Shown here: positions 8,169 through 16,055 of the stretch, piece by piece
Layout: every line of letters begins with the position of its first letter
How positions within the stretch are numbered: the first letter of the stretch is position 1
Source of the DNA: an uncultured Paracoccus sp.
GTDB taxonomy: Bacteria; Pseudomonadota; Alphaproteobacteria; Rhodobacterales; Rhodobacteraceae
DNA: 64,000 nucleotides
Assembly: GCF_945915435.1 (NCBI RefSeq)
Contig: NZ_CAMEFG010000007.1
Span: 21,357 to 85,356 of the forward strand
Direction of reading: 5' to 3'
Notes under the pieces: generated by a model
The model's input: the letters and a program-made list of their open reading frames with translations, nothing else
The model's database searches: none
Told to the model about the DNA's origin: nothing
Program-made: the position numbers and the translations under genes

Positions 8169-9697
8169 GCGCGGATCAGGCTGTTGCCGGTCATCTCGGG
8201 CGGTTTGGGCAGGCCCATCAGCTCCAGCACCGTGGGGGCGACATCGGCCAGCCGGCCATCTGCCAGCGTGGCCCCCCGCGGGCCGTTGTGGACGATCACG
8301 GGCACGGGGTTGACGGTATGGGCCGTATGCGCGCCGCCGGTTTCGGGGTCCAGCATGGTTTCGCAATTCCCGTGATCGGCAATGACGACCGCCGCGCCGC
8401 CGGTGGCATCCAGCGCCTCGACCATCATGCCCAGCCCCTTGTCCACGGCCTCGCAGGCGCGGATCGCGGCGGGCAGGCTGCCGGTATGGCCGACCATGTC
8501 GGGGTTGGCGAAATTCACCACGATCAGGTCGTAGCCTTCGTGGATCGCCTGGACCAGCCGCGCGCTGACCTCGGGGGCGGCCATCTCGGGGGCAAGGTCG
8601 TAGGTGGCGACCTTGGGGCTGGCGGGCATGTGGCGGTCCTCGCCGGGTTCGGGGGTCTCCTTGCCGCCGTTCAGGAAGAAGGTGACATGGGGGTATTTCT
8701 CGGTCTCGGCCAGCCGGAACTGGCGCAACCCCTGCTGTGCGACCCAGGCGCCAAGCGTGTTGGCCACCTGCCGCTTGGGATAGGCGCTGGCCATGAAATC
8801 ATTGTGCCGGTCCGAATAATCGACCATCCCCAGCATGGCCGACCACTGCGGGCGCGGCCCGGTCTCAAAGGCGTCGAAAGCGGGATCGCCAAGCGCGGAC
8901 AGGATCTCGCGCGCGCGGTCGGCTCGGAAATTGAGGCAGAAGAACCCGTCCCCGTCCCGCACGCCCGCGTAATCGCCGATGACGGTCGGCTGGATGAATT
9001 CGTCGTATTCGCCAAGGTCGCAGGATTGCGAAACGGCCTGTTCGGGCAGTTCGGCGCGCGCGCCTTCGGCGTTCACGATGGCCTGCCACGCGCGCGCGAC
9101 GCGCTCCCACCGATTGTCGCGGTCCATCGCGTAATAGCGCCCGATCACCGTCCCGATCCGGGCGCCCATCGGCAGGGCGGGGGTCAGCGCGGCGACGAAA
9201 CCCGCCGCCGATTGCGGAGGCACATCCCGCCCGTCGGTGATCGCATGGACGACGACCGGCAAGCCGCGATCCGTCAGGGCACGCACGGCGGCCAGCAGAT
9301 GCGCGACATGGCCGTGAACCCCGCCGTCCGAGACGACGCCCATGACATGGGCCACCCCGCCCTCGGCGCTGACCTTCGCGGCGAAATCCAGAAGCGCGGG
9401 GTTGCGCTGAAAGCTGCCGTCCTCGATCGCAAGGTCGATCTGGCCCAGGTCCATCGCAACCACGCGGCCCGCGCCGATATTGGTATGGCCGACCTCGGAA
9501 TTGCCCATCTGCCCGCGCGGAAGGCCGACATCGGGACCGAAGGTGACCAGCGTGGCATGGGGATCCTCGCGCATCAGCCGGTCGAAGTTCGGCGTCAGCG
9601 CCTGCGCCGGCGCGCTCTGCTCGGGCCGGTCGGAGATCCCCCAGCCATCCAGGATGCACAGGACGACGGGCTTTCGGGCGGTCGGCGGAACGGTCAT
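8165..9697 (-). CDS. gpmI: 2,3-bisphosphoglycerate-independent phosphoglycerate mutase
   Basis: A 510-residue, full-length, Mn-dependent iPGM interconverting 3- and 2-phosphoglycerate. The alkaline-phosphatase-fold metal site is visible as VVLCILDGWG (Asp17), and the phosphoserine nucleophile as GQMGNSEVGH (Ser67). Also present are HAITDGRDVPPQSA, the C-terminal metal motifs NFANPDMVGHTG and VVIADHGNCE, and GGAHTAHTVNPVP. Start chosen at 9697 in front of MTVPPTARK. It heads an operon with envC, ctpA and rppH. The gene order joins glycolysis to envelope and RNA genes with no obvious functional link. Confidence 0.96.
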   Translation of the reverse strand: MTVPPTARKPVVLCILDGWGISDRPEQSAPAQALTPNFDRLMREDPHATLVTFGPDVGLPRGQMGNSEVGHTNIGAGRVVAMDLGQIDLAIEDGSFQRNPALLDFAAKVSAEGGVAHVMGVVSDGGVHGHVAHLLAAVRALTDRGLPVVVHAITDGRDVPPQSAAGFVAALTPALPMGARIGTVIGRYYAMDRDNRWERVARAWQAIVNAEGARAELPEQAVSQSCDLGEYDEFIQPTVIGDYAGVRDGDGFFCLNFRADRAREILSALGDPAFDAFETGPRPQWSAMLGMVDYSDRHNDFMASAYPKRQVANTLGAWVAQQGLRQFRLAETEKYPHVTFFLNGGKETPEPGEDRHMPASPKVATYDLAPEMAAPEVSARLVQAIHEGYDLIVVNFANPDMVGHTGSLPAAIRACEAVDKGLGMMVEALDATGGAAVVIADHGNCETMLDPETGGAHTAHTVNPVPVIVHNGPRGATLADGRLADVAPTVLELMGLPKPPEMTGNSLIRA

Positions 9698-9784
9698 GCG
9701 GGGCCTCGGATATTTTGCCACGGTTCTACGCCGGGAACGGGCCGGGGGCAAGGACGGCCCCCGTGCCGAATCGCGCGGCTGCTG

Positions 9785-9809
9785 CTTTCTTCATCATCCA
9801 AATACCCAT
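9785..9809. repeat. Dispersed 25-bp intergenic element, copy 1
   Basis: A 25-bp sequence with core TTCATCATCCAAATACCC occurs here between gpmI and rlmN and again, identically, at 24596-24620. A GC hairpin (CGGGGGC 9743-9749, GCCCCCG 9757-9763) lies just to the left. An identical 25-mer in two unrelated gaps 15 kb apart is unlikely by chance, so this is probably a genome-wide motif; its function is not known to me. Confidence 0.7.
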
Positions 9810-9841
9810 GCAACGGCGCAACCGGCGCGGCGCCGGCGGGT

Positions 9842-11032
9842 TCAGGCGCCCGCTTCCGCCGCGATCTGGGCCTTCGACTTGCGGCCACGCTCGGTCGCGG
9901 ATTTGAGCTGCCCGCAGGCGGCCATGATATCCTCGCCCCTCGGGGTGCGGATGGGGCTGGCATAGCCCGCCTTGTGGATGATGTCGGCGAAAGCCTCGAT
10001 CCGTTCCCAGCTCGACCGCCGGTAGGGCGTGCCGGGCCATTCGTTAAAGGGGATGAGGTTGATCTTGGCCGGAATGCCGCGGATCAGCCGGACCAGCCGG
10101 CGCGCATCCTCGTCGCTGTCGTTCACGCCGTCCAGCATGACATATTCAAAGGTGATGCGCTCGCTGTTGGACAGGCGCGGATATTCGCGCAGCGCCGCCA
10201 GCAATTCCTGGATGTTCCACTTGCGATTGATCGGCACCAGCCTGTCGCGCACCTCATCGGTGGTGGCGTGGAAGCTGACGGCCAGAAGGCAGCCGATTTC
10301 CTGCGCGGTCCGGGCGATTTCCGGCACGATGCCGCTGGTGGACAGGGTGATGCGGCGGCGCGACAGGCTGATGCCCTCGCCGTCCATCACGACCTTCATC
10401 GCGTTGCGGACATTGTCGAAGTTGTAAAGCGGCTCGCCCATGCCCATCAGCACGACATTGCTGACCAGCCGCGTTTCGTCCTTGGGCGCGCCGGGTTTCG
10501 GCCATTCGCCAAGGTCGTCGCGGGCCAGCAGCACCTGGCCCACGATCTCGCCCGCGGTCAGGTTGCGCACCAGCTTCTGCGTGCCGGTATGGCAGAAGGA
10601 ACAGGTCAGCGTGCAGCCCACCTGCGAACTGATGCACAGGGTGCCGCGCGATTCCTCGGGGATATAGACGGTCTCGACCTCGTGCCCGCCGTTGATGCGC
10701 AGCAGGTATTTGCGGGTGCCGTCGGCGCTGATCTGGCGGGTGACGATCTCGGGCAGCGCGATCTCGAACCGTTCGGCCAGCAGCGCGCGGTAGTCCTTGG
10801 CAAGGTTGGTCATCTGCGCGAAATCGCGCACGCCCCAGTGATAGACCCATTGCCAGACTTGGCCCACGCGCATCTTCGCCTGCTTTTCGGGCGTGCCGGC
10901 CTCGATCAGCGCCTGGCGCAATTCCTCGCGCGTGAGGCCGACGATATTCACCCGCGCGCCGTCGGGCAGCTTGCGGGGGATGGTCAGCACGTCCTGCGTG
11001 ATCGGGACCGAGGCATTGGGATCGGGTGTCAT
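9842..11032 (-). CDS. rlmN: Dual-specificity 23S rRNA/tRNA adenine-C2 methyltransferase, radical SAM
   Basis: A 396-residue RlmN that methylates C2 of A2503 in 23S rRNA and A37 in some tRNAs. The radical-SAM CxxxCxxC cluster is in [15 protein letters not shown], preceded by the N-terminal helical domain ([17 protein letters not shown]). Other family blocks are [57 protein letters not shown] and the catalytic-Cys segment [13 protein letters not shown] chose the start at [19 protein letters not shown]. The longer frame from 11083 runs into the terminator of the upstream gene; no strong ribosome site marks either start. Confidence 0.95.
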   Translation of the reverse strand: MTPDPNASVPITQDVLTIPRKLPDGARVNIVGLTREELRQALIEAGTPEKQAKMRVGQVWQWVYHWGVRDFAQMTNLAKDYRALLAERFEIALPEIVTRQISADGTRKYLLRINGGHEVETVYIPEESRGTLCISSQVGCTLTCSFCHTGTQKLVRNLTAGEIVGQVLLARDDLGEWPKPGAPKDETRLVSNVVLMGMGEPLYNFDNVRNAMKVVMDGEGISLSRRRITLSTSGIVPEIARTAQEIGCLLAVSFHATTDEVRDRLVPINRKWNIQELLAALREYPRLSNSERITFEYVMLDGVNDSDEDARRLVRLIRGIPAKINLIPFNEWPGTPYRRSSWERIEAFADIIHKAGYASPIRTPRGEDIMAACGQLKSATERGRKSKAQIAAEAGA

Positions 11033-11093
11033 GGCGAAACCGGCAAAAGGGGCAAGCCCCGCAGATATGCGGCTTTTGCGCATTTTTCAATGG

Positions 11094-11119
11094 GGAAAAC
11101 CCCGGCGGCAGCGCCGGGG
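11094..11119 (-). terminator. Intrinsic terminator after the IalB-like gene
   Basis: Read on the minus strand, CCCCGGCG and CGCCGGGG pair across a 4-nt loop (CTGC) and are followed by TTTTCC. It lies about 40 bp past the IalB stop and before rlmN, so the two minus-strand genes are separate transcription units. Confidence 0.78.
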
Positions 11120-11159
11120 CCAGGTTTGGGGCCGTGTTTGCGGGCGGGCCGCGCCGCCG

Positions 11160-11687
11160 TTACTGGCAGCTCGACCGTGCGGCGTTGGTCGCGGCGGTCG
11201 CCCCGGAAAGCGAGAAGGTATCGGCCGTGTTCGTCCCGCGCGACGAACGCCCGGTGACCACGGCGGTCGCACCGCCGCGCAGCGCGGCGACAAGGCGCGC
11301 ATCCTCGGCAGGGGAACCGGCCCAGGCGTTTTCGCCCTCGGTGAACAGGTTGAACTTCTGCCCGCCCACGTCCACCTCGACCGTGGAATCGCCTGCGAAG
11401 GGATAGCCGCCGGTAAAGGAGACCTCGGGATCCTGGCCGGGCCGATAGGCGATATACAGGCGGATGTCGCCGCGGTTCACGTCGGCTGGCTGGCCGTTGC
11501 GGGTGTTCTGCGTGGACCTGGGCGCCGAAACCGCCCAGCATTCGCGGGGGTTGCTGGCCGCGAAGACGGTCCAGTCGCCTTCGGTGGTCACCACATTCGT
11601 CGAATCCTGTGCAAATACAGGTGCGGAAACGCCGACGGTAGCGATGAAGACTGCTGCCGCAGCGGCGCGCAGCGAGGGTGTGGTCAT
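11160..11687 (-). CDS. Invasion-associated locus B (IalB) family secreted protein
   Basis: A 175-residue exported protein. The signal peptide is residues 1-26 (ends APVFA before QDS), and an AGGAGG ribosome site lies 7 nt before the ATG at 11687, which settles the start. The mature part has the family pattern: EGDWTVFAASNPRECWAVSAP near the N-terminus, ADVNRGDIRLYIAYRPG, GGYPFAGDSTVEVDVGGQKFNLF, and a C-terminal Cys (SSCQ) that could pair with Cys in RECWA. IalB was named from Bartonella erythrocyte invasion but is widespread in free-living alphaproteobacteria with unknown function. It is divergent from the asparaginase gene. Confidence 0.88.
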   Translation of the reverse strand: MTTPSLRAAAAAVFIATVGVSAPVFAQDSTNVVTTEGDWTVFAASNPRECWAVSAPRSTQNTRNGQPADVNRGDIRLYIAYRPGQDPEVSFTGGYPFAGDSTVEVDVGGQKFNLFTEGENAWAGSPAEDARLVAALRGGATAVVTGRSSRGTNTADTFSLSGATAATNAARSSCQ

Positions 11688-11706
11688 GCTCTGGCCTCCT
11701 GCCATT

Positions 11707-11722
11707 ATCCGGTTGACCGGAT
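11707..11722. promoter_or_regulatory. Palindrome in the ialB/asparaginase divergent promoter region
   Basis: ATCCGGT-TG-ACCGGAT is a perfect 7-bp inverted repeat with a 2-nt spacer, 20 bp upstream of the IalB-like start and 110 bp upstream of the asparaginase start. It contains a TTGACC hexamer on the plus strand. Shape and position fit a dimeric regulator operator serving both genes; the regulator is unknown. Confidence 0.4.
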
Positions 11723-11831
11723 TAGTTTCCGAATACGGTGGTATTTTCAACCGTCTGGCGGCACAATAATGCGAAATGCGTGGCGCGAGAAAGCCCTCGT
11801 CGCAGAAAATCGCGCAAATGTCAGAGGAAAC

Positions 11832-12821
11832 ATGCCCGAAAAAGCAGCCGACCTGATCGAACTGTGGCGCGGGGGACTGAAGGAAAGCGTCCACCAGGGT
11901 CATGCCGTCATCTGCGACCGCCACGGAATCGTCGAGGCATGGGGCAGCCCCGGCGCCACGATCTTTCCGCGGTCGTCGTGCAAGATGATCCAGGCGCTGC
12001 CGCTGGTCGAAAGCGGTGCGGCGGATGCCTGCGGGCTGGAACCGCGCCACCTGGCGCTGGCCTGCGCCAGTCATCAGGGCGCGCGGCTGCATGTCGATCA
12101 GGTGGCCGAATGGCTGGAGCGGCTGGGGCTTGGCGAAACCGACCTGCGCTGTGGGGCGCATCTGCCCGGCGACGCGGACGAACGCAAGCGGCTGGTCTGC
12201 GGCGATGAGGCGCCCTGCCAGTTGCACAACAACTGTTCGGGCAAGCATGCGGGTTTCCTGACGCTGAACCGCCATATCAAGGGCGATTCCGAATATGTCG
12301 CGCCGGACCATCCGATCCAGCGGTCCATCCGCATGGCCTTCGAGGACCTGACCGGCGAGCCGATCCGGGGCTGGGGCATCGACGGCTGCTCGGCCCCCAA
12401 TTTCGCCTGCACGGTCGAGGGGTTGGCCCGCGCCATGCGCAGCTTTGCCGCCCCCGATGCCGGGACGCGCGGCGAGGCGCAGCGCCGGCTGGTCCGGGCG
12501 ATGCTGGACCACCCCGAACTGGTTGCCGGCGAAACCCGCGCCTGCACCGAGCTGATGCGCGCCATGAACGGCCGCGCCGTCGTCAAGACCGGGGCCGAGG
12601 CCGTCTTCGTCGCCATCCTGCCCGATCAGGGACTGGGCGTGGCGTTGAAGGTGGCGGACGGCGGCACGCGCGGCTCCGAGGCCGCGATCACCGCCCTGAT
12701 GGTCCACCTGGGCGTGCTGGATCCCGACCATCCCGTCGTCGCCAGATACCTGACCGGCCCGCAAAGGAACTGGCGCGGCATGGTCACCGGCGAATTGCGC
12801 CGCGCGGCGGGCTTTCCCTGA
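11832..12821 (+). CDS. L-asparaginase, Rhizobium etli AnsA/ReAV type
   Basis: A 329-residue protein of the thermolabile asparaginase family (Pfam Asparaginase_II), unrelated to the E. coli enzymes. The family's catalytic SxxK tetrad appears as FPRSSCKMIQALP, and the metal/Cys region as QLHNNCSGKHAGFL; GWGIDGCSAPNFA and KTGAEAVFVAILP are further conserved blocks. It hydrolyses L-asparagine to aspartate and ammonia, presumably in the cytosol since no signal peptide is seen. AGAGGA lies 5 nt before the ATG; an upstream in-frame ATG at 11769 lacks one. It is divergent from ialB across a palindrome. Confidence 0.9.
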   Translation: MPEKAADLIELWRGGLKESVHQGHAVICDRHGIVEAWGSPGATIFPRSSCKMIQALPLVESGAADACGLEPRHLALACASHQGARLHVDQVAEWLERLGLGETDLRCGAHLPGDADERKRLVCGDEAPCQLHNNCSGKHAGFLTLNRHIKGDSEYVAPDHPIQRSIRMAFEDLTGEPIRGWGIDGCSAPNFACTVEGLARAMRSFAAPDAGTRGEAQRRLVRAMLDHPELVAGETRACTELMRAMNGRAVVKTGAEAVFVAILPDQGLGVALKVADGGTRGSEAAITALMVHLGVLDPDHPVVARYLTGPQRNWRGMVTGELRRAAGFP

Positions 12822-12890
12822 CCTTTCCTGAACGTTTCATTCCGGTCTTTCCCGCTGACCTTCGGCCTGCCCTGCTGTAAGCGTGGATAT

Positions 12891-12913
12891 GCCCGATATG
12901 CCTGCATGTCGGG
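12891..12913. repeat. Imperfect inverted repeat upstream of the Met-rich RTX gene
   Basis: GCCCGATAT (12891-12899) and ATGTCGGGC (12905-12913) form an inverted repeat with one mismatch and a 5-nt spacer, ending 35 bp before the RTX start. It could be an operator or a leader hairpin. No T tract follows, so it is not an intrinsic terminator. Confidence 0.35.
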
Positions 12914-12948
12914 CCGGTATTCAGTCTTCAGGTATTTCGGGAAATCTC

Positions 12949-13767
12949 ATGGCGACCTTATCCTATCAGTTTTATTGGAACGTCTACAGCGGCACCCTGG
13001 CGGATGTGGCGGGCGAATACGCCTGGCAGCACACCCGCCTGCCGGTGCTGAACAAGCTGGTCGGCGGCTTCGGCAACGACCTGCTGCGCGGCGGCTCGGG
13101 TCACGACGCGCTGCTGGGAAATGCGGGCCGCGACACGCTGAACGGCGGCGCGGGCGACGATTTCCTCGACGGCGGCGCGGGCCATGACCTGATGCGCGGA
13201 GGCGAGGGCGACGACGCCATGTTCGGCGGGCTTGGCAACGATACCATGTATGGCCAGCTTGGCGACGACTTCATGCATGGCGGGCTTGGCCATGACGTGA
13301 TGTGGGGCGGCCAGGGCAACGACAACATGCACGGCTGTTTCGGCGACGACCTCATGTATGGCGAGGCCGGGGACGATTTCATGCATGGCGGCTTCGGCGA
13401 CGACTACCTGTCGGGCGGGCGCGGGGACGACACGCTCAACGGTTGTTTCGGCGACGACACGCTGGACGGCGGGCAGGGCAACGACATCCTGTCGGGCGGC
13501 TATGGGCGCGATACGTTCATCTTCAGCGGCGGCCATGACGTCATCATCGACTTCGAGCCGGGCGCGGATGCCTGCGGCTGTGGCAACGGCCTGCCCGCCG
13601 AGTTGATCCATATCCGCGCGGGCGGCGTCGGCAGCTATGGGCAGTTGATGGAACGCGCGTCCGAAAGCGGGGGCGATACGGTCTTCGACCTGGGCCGCGC
13701 CCATTCGCTGACGCTGGAGGGGGTGGCGCTGGCGCAGCTTGACGAATCGATGTTCGTCTTTACCTGA
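12949..13767 (+). CDS. RTX-type calcium-binding protein with Met-rich beta-roll
   Basis: A 272-residue protein. After 37 non-repeat residues come 17 back-to-back RTX nonapeptides (GGxGxDxUx, residues 38-190), which fold as a Ca-binding parallel beta-roll. A C-terminal segment (DTFIFSGGHDVIIDFEPGAD) of the serralysin C-terminal type probably carries the type I secretion signal, and there is no N-terminal signal peptide. Repeats 5-12 all place Met at the hydrophobic position (residues 82 to 145, every ninth), where Leu or Ile is usual. Cys occurs in repeats 11 and 15 and in ACGCG, which is rare for RTX proteins. No type I secretion genes are adjacent. Start ATG chosen at MATLSYQF; the longer frame lacks a ribosome site. 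Confidence 0.85.
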   Translation: MATLSYQFYWNVYSGTLADVAGEYAWQHTRLPVLNKLVGGFGNDLLRGGSGHDALLGNAGRDTLNGGAGDDFLDGGAGHDLMRGGEGDDAMFGGLGNDTMYGQLGDDFMHGGLGHDVMWGGQGNDNMHGCFGDDLMYGEAGDDFMHGGFGDDYLSGGRGDDTLNGCFGDDTLDGGQGNDILSGGYGRDTFIFSGGHDVIIDFEPGADACGCGNGLPAELIHIRAGGVGSYGQLMERASESGGDTVFDLGRAHSLTLEGVALAQLDESMFVFT

Positions 13768-13775
13768 GGCGCGGG

Positions 13776-14537
13776 CTACAGCATCTGCCAGATCAGCCGC
13801 AGCGCCAGCGCGGTCGAGGTCGCGACCAGCAGCGGCTTGATCACCCGCGCCCCGATCCGCATGGCCAGCCGCGATCCCAGGCTGGCCCCCGCGACCTGCG
13901 CCACCGCCATGACCAGCCCGATCAGCCACAGCGGCTGGCCCACCATCGCGAAGGCCACCAGCCCGCCCAGGTTCGAGGCGAAGTTCAGCAGCTTGGTATG
14001 CGCCGTGGCCTTCAGCACGCCATGCCCGGCCAGCATGACGAAGCCCAGCATGTAGAACGACCCCGCCCCCGGTCCCAGCAGCCCGTCGTAAAAGCCGATC
14101 AGCGGCACCACGGTCGCGCCGAAGACGGCAGGCGCCATCCTCCGGGCGCGGTCCATGTCGTTCAGGCCGGGCTTGAGCGCGAAGAACACGGCGATGCCGA
14201 TCAGCAGCACGGGCAGGACATAGCGCAGCATCTCGGTCGGGACGGCGCTGACCATCAGCGCCCCCAGCAGGCCCGCGCCGAAGGCGATGGCCGCCGTGCC
14301 GATCTGCGCGCGCAGATCGACCAGCCCGCTGCGGGCATAGCTGATCGCCGCCGTCGCCGCGCCGAATGCGCCCTGCACCTTGTTCGTCGCCAGCGCCTGC
14401 GTGGGCGGAATGCCCGCCAGCATCAGGGCGGGCACGGTGATCAGCCCGCCGCCGCCCGCGATCGCGTCGATGAACCCCGCGGCGAAGCCCGCCACGACCA
14501 GCATCAGGAATATCTCGGTGGAAAGCTCGATCATCAT
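13776..14537 (-). CDS. TSUP-family sulfite/organosulfur anion exporter (TauE/SafE)
   Basis: A 253-residue inner-membrane protein with about eight hydrophobic segments. Diagnostic TauE/SafE motifs are FAAGFIDAIAGGGGLITVPAL in the first half and FYDGLLGPGAGSFYMLGFV in the second, reflecting the internal duplication of the family, plus ATNKVQGAFGAATAAISYARSG. Family members export sulfite, sulfoacetate or related anions. No sulfur genes are adjacent, so the substrate is open. It converges on the RTX gene with an 8-bp gap. Two adjacent ATGs (14537, 14534) are equivalent start choices. Confidence 0.9.
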   Translation of the reverse strand: MMIELSTEIFLMLVVAGFAAGFIDAIAGGGGLITVPALMLAGIPPTQALATNKVQGAFGAATAAISYARSGLVDLRAQIGTAAIAFGAGLLGALMVSAVPTEMLRYVLPVLLIGIAVFFALKPGLNDMDRARRMAPAVFGATVVPLIGFYDGLLGPGAGSFYMLGFVMLAGHGVLKATAHTKLLNFASNLGGLVAFAMVGQPLWLIGLVMAVAQVAGASLGSRLAMRIGARVIKPLLVATSTALALRLIWQML

Positions 14538-14580
14538 CGCGGCTCATTGCGCCGGGCGCGGGGCGATGTAAAGGGCCGGG

Positions 14581-15096
14581 TCAGGGCTGGGTATCGAAGG
14601 CGGGGCTGAACCCAAGGCGGCCTCTTGGGCACGGGGCGCCGAAGGCCAGCCACTGGACATAGGCGGCGGGAACCTCGCCATAATCCAGCCGCCCGTCGTT
14701 CGCAAATCCGAAGCGGGCGTAGAAATCCGGGTCTCCGATCAGGGCGCAACCCTTCGCGCCCTGCGCCTTCAGCGCACCAAGCCCTTGCCGGACAAGCAGG
14801 CTGCCCACCCCCCTGCGCTGAAAACCGGGATGCACCGAGACGGGTCCCAGGCCGAACCAGCCCTCGGCCCGGCCATCGATCGTCACCGGAGAGAATGCGA
14901 TATGCCCGATGATGTCCGGACCGTGCAGGGCGACGAGGGAGAGGGTCAGGTCGCCGTCCCTGCGAAGCGCGCGGATGATCGGCGCCTCGGTGCCCTGGCT
15001 GTAGGGCATCGGCGCGAATGCCGCCACGGTAAGGTCGTGGATCGCGTCTTCGTCGCCGGGCTGTTCGGGTCGGATCTGCGTGGGTCGGATCTGCAT
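14581..15096 (-). CDS. GNAT-family N-acetyltransferase
   Basis: A 171-residue cytosolic acetyltransferase with the GNAT core: IGHIAFSPVTIDG, GLGPVSVHPGFQRRGVGSLLVRQGL (acetyl-CoA pyrophosphate-binding R/Q-x-x-G-x-G/A) and GCALIGDPDFYARFGF. It resembles the YhbS-type subgroup; the acceptor is unknown. The N-terminus begins MQIRPTQIRPEQ, a tandem 5-residue duplication made by a 15-bp direct DNA repeat at about 15066-15096. It follows xerC with an 11-bp gap and may be co-transcribed. Confidence 0.85.
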   Translation of the reverse strand: MQIRPTQIRPEQPGDEDAIHDLTVAAFAPMPYSQGTEAPIIRALRRDGDLTLSLVALHGPDIIGHIAFSPVTIDGRAEGWFGLGPVSVHPGFQRRGVGSLLVRQGLGALKAQGAKGCALIGDPDFYARFGFANDGRLDYGEVPAAYVQWLAFGAPCPRGRLGFSPAFDTQP

Positions 15097-15107
15097 GGGG
15101 CGGGGCC

Positions 15108-16055
15108 TTATGAACGGGGATGGGCGGCGCGGTAGACCGCCAGCAGATGGGCGTCGTCCACGCCGGTATAGACCTGCGTGGTGGACAGGCTGGCATGGCC
15201 CAGCAATTCCTGGATGGTGCGCAGATCGCCCCCCGCCGCCAGCAGATGCGTGGCGAAGGAATGGCGCAGCGCGTGGGGCGTCGCCGTGGGCGGCAGGCCC
15301 AGCCTTTCGCGCGCCAGCCGCATCGCCCCCGAGATCGCGCCGGGGTTGAGTCGCCCCCCGCGCGCGCCCCGAAACAGGGCCGAGGCCGGTTCCAGCGGCC
15401 AGGGGCATTGGCGCAGGTAATCCGCGATGGCCTGGCGCGCCACCGGCAGGACCGGCACCTGCCTTTCGCGCCCGCCCTTGCCGCGAATCAGCAGTGCCTC
15501 GCCCATCGGCCAGTCGCGGCCGTCCAGCGAAAGCGCCTCGGATATGCGCAGCCCGCAGCCGTAGAGCAGCGTCAGCACCGCCACGTCGCGCGCGGCGATC
15601 CAGGGGGTTTCGTGGCCCGCCTCGGCCATCTCCAGCACCTCGCGGGCCTGGTCGGCGGCCAGCGGGCGGGGCAGGGACCGCCGATAGCGCGGCCCGCGGG
15701 TGTTGAGGATGCGTGAGGCCTCGAACCCCTCGCGGTCCGACAGCCAGCGGATGAAGCTGCGCACCGCCGACAGCCGCCGGGCCAGCGCGCGCGCGCCAAG
15801 GCCGCGTCCCCTTTCGTGGGCGGAAAAGCCGCGCAGGTCGGTCTGGGTCAGTTCGGCGATATTGCCGGGCAGGGCGGGCTGGCCACGATGCTTCCCGACA
15901 AAGGACAGGAAGGCCAGCAGGTCCGCCCGGTAAGCCCGGATCGTGTGGTCGGAACGGTCGCGGGTGGCGCGCTCGCCCTCAAGCCAGCGGGCCAGTGCGT
16001 CGGACATGGCCGGGGCAAGCGCCAGCGGCGCGTCCTTGCCCCGGTCGCCCGTCAT
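15108..16055 (-). CDS. xerC: Tyrosine recombinase XerC
   Basis: A 315-residue integrase of the Xer type, resolving chromosome dimers at dif with XerD and FtsK. The N-terminal SAM-like DNA-binding domain (about 15-110, WLEGERATRDRSDHTIRAYRADL) precedes the catalytic domain. Its residues are visible as LYGCGLRISEAL (Arg), RGKGGRERQVPVL (Lys), HALRHSFATHLL (His-x-x-Arg), LGHASLSTTQVYTG (His and nucleophile Tyr). The context (DUF484 upstream with a 4-nt overlap) is the usual chromosomal XerC setting, so this is not a phage integrase. Confidence 0.95.
   Translation of the reverse strand: MTGDRGKDAPLALAPAMSDALARWLEGERATRDRSDHTIRAYRADLLAFLSFVGKHRGQPALPGNIAELTQTDLRGFSAHERGRGLGARALARRLSAVRSFIRWLSDREGFEASRILNTRGPRYRRSLPRPLAADQAREVLEMAEAGHETPWIAARDVAVLTLLYGCGLRISEALSLDGRDWPMGEALLIRGKGGRERQVPVLPVARQAIADYLRQCPWPLEPASALFRGARGGRLNPGAISGAMRLARERLGLPPTATPHALRHSFATHLLAAGGDLRTIQELLGHASLSTTQVYTGVDDAHLLAVYRAAHPRS

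Noticed and set aside
9743..9763. CGGGGGC/GCCCCCG hairpin as the rlmN terminator
   Set aside because: No T run follows in the minus direction; kept only as a note with the dispersed element.
8288..11257. 989-codon plus-strand frame opposite gpmI and rlmN
   Set aside because: Shadow frame across two conserved enzymes and a terminator; the protein looks like low-complexity Asp/Gly/His/Arg.
12883..12948. 22-residue N-terminal extension of the Met-rich RTX protein
   Set aside because: It has no ribosome site and overlaps an inverted repeat; the ATG at 12949 is better placed.
13060..13518. Regular DNA periodicity in the RTX gene as a possible CRISPR or minisatellite
   Set aside because: The 27-bp period follows the protein nonapeptide; repeats are imperfect at DNA level and there are no spacers.
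15108..16055. Tyrosine recombinase as evidence of an integrated phage or island
   Set aside because: XerC motifs and the DUF484-xerC context mark the housekeeping enzyme; no attachment repeats or phage genes are nearby.
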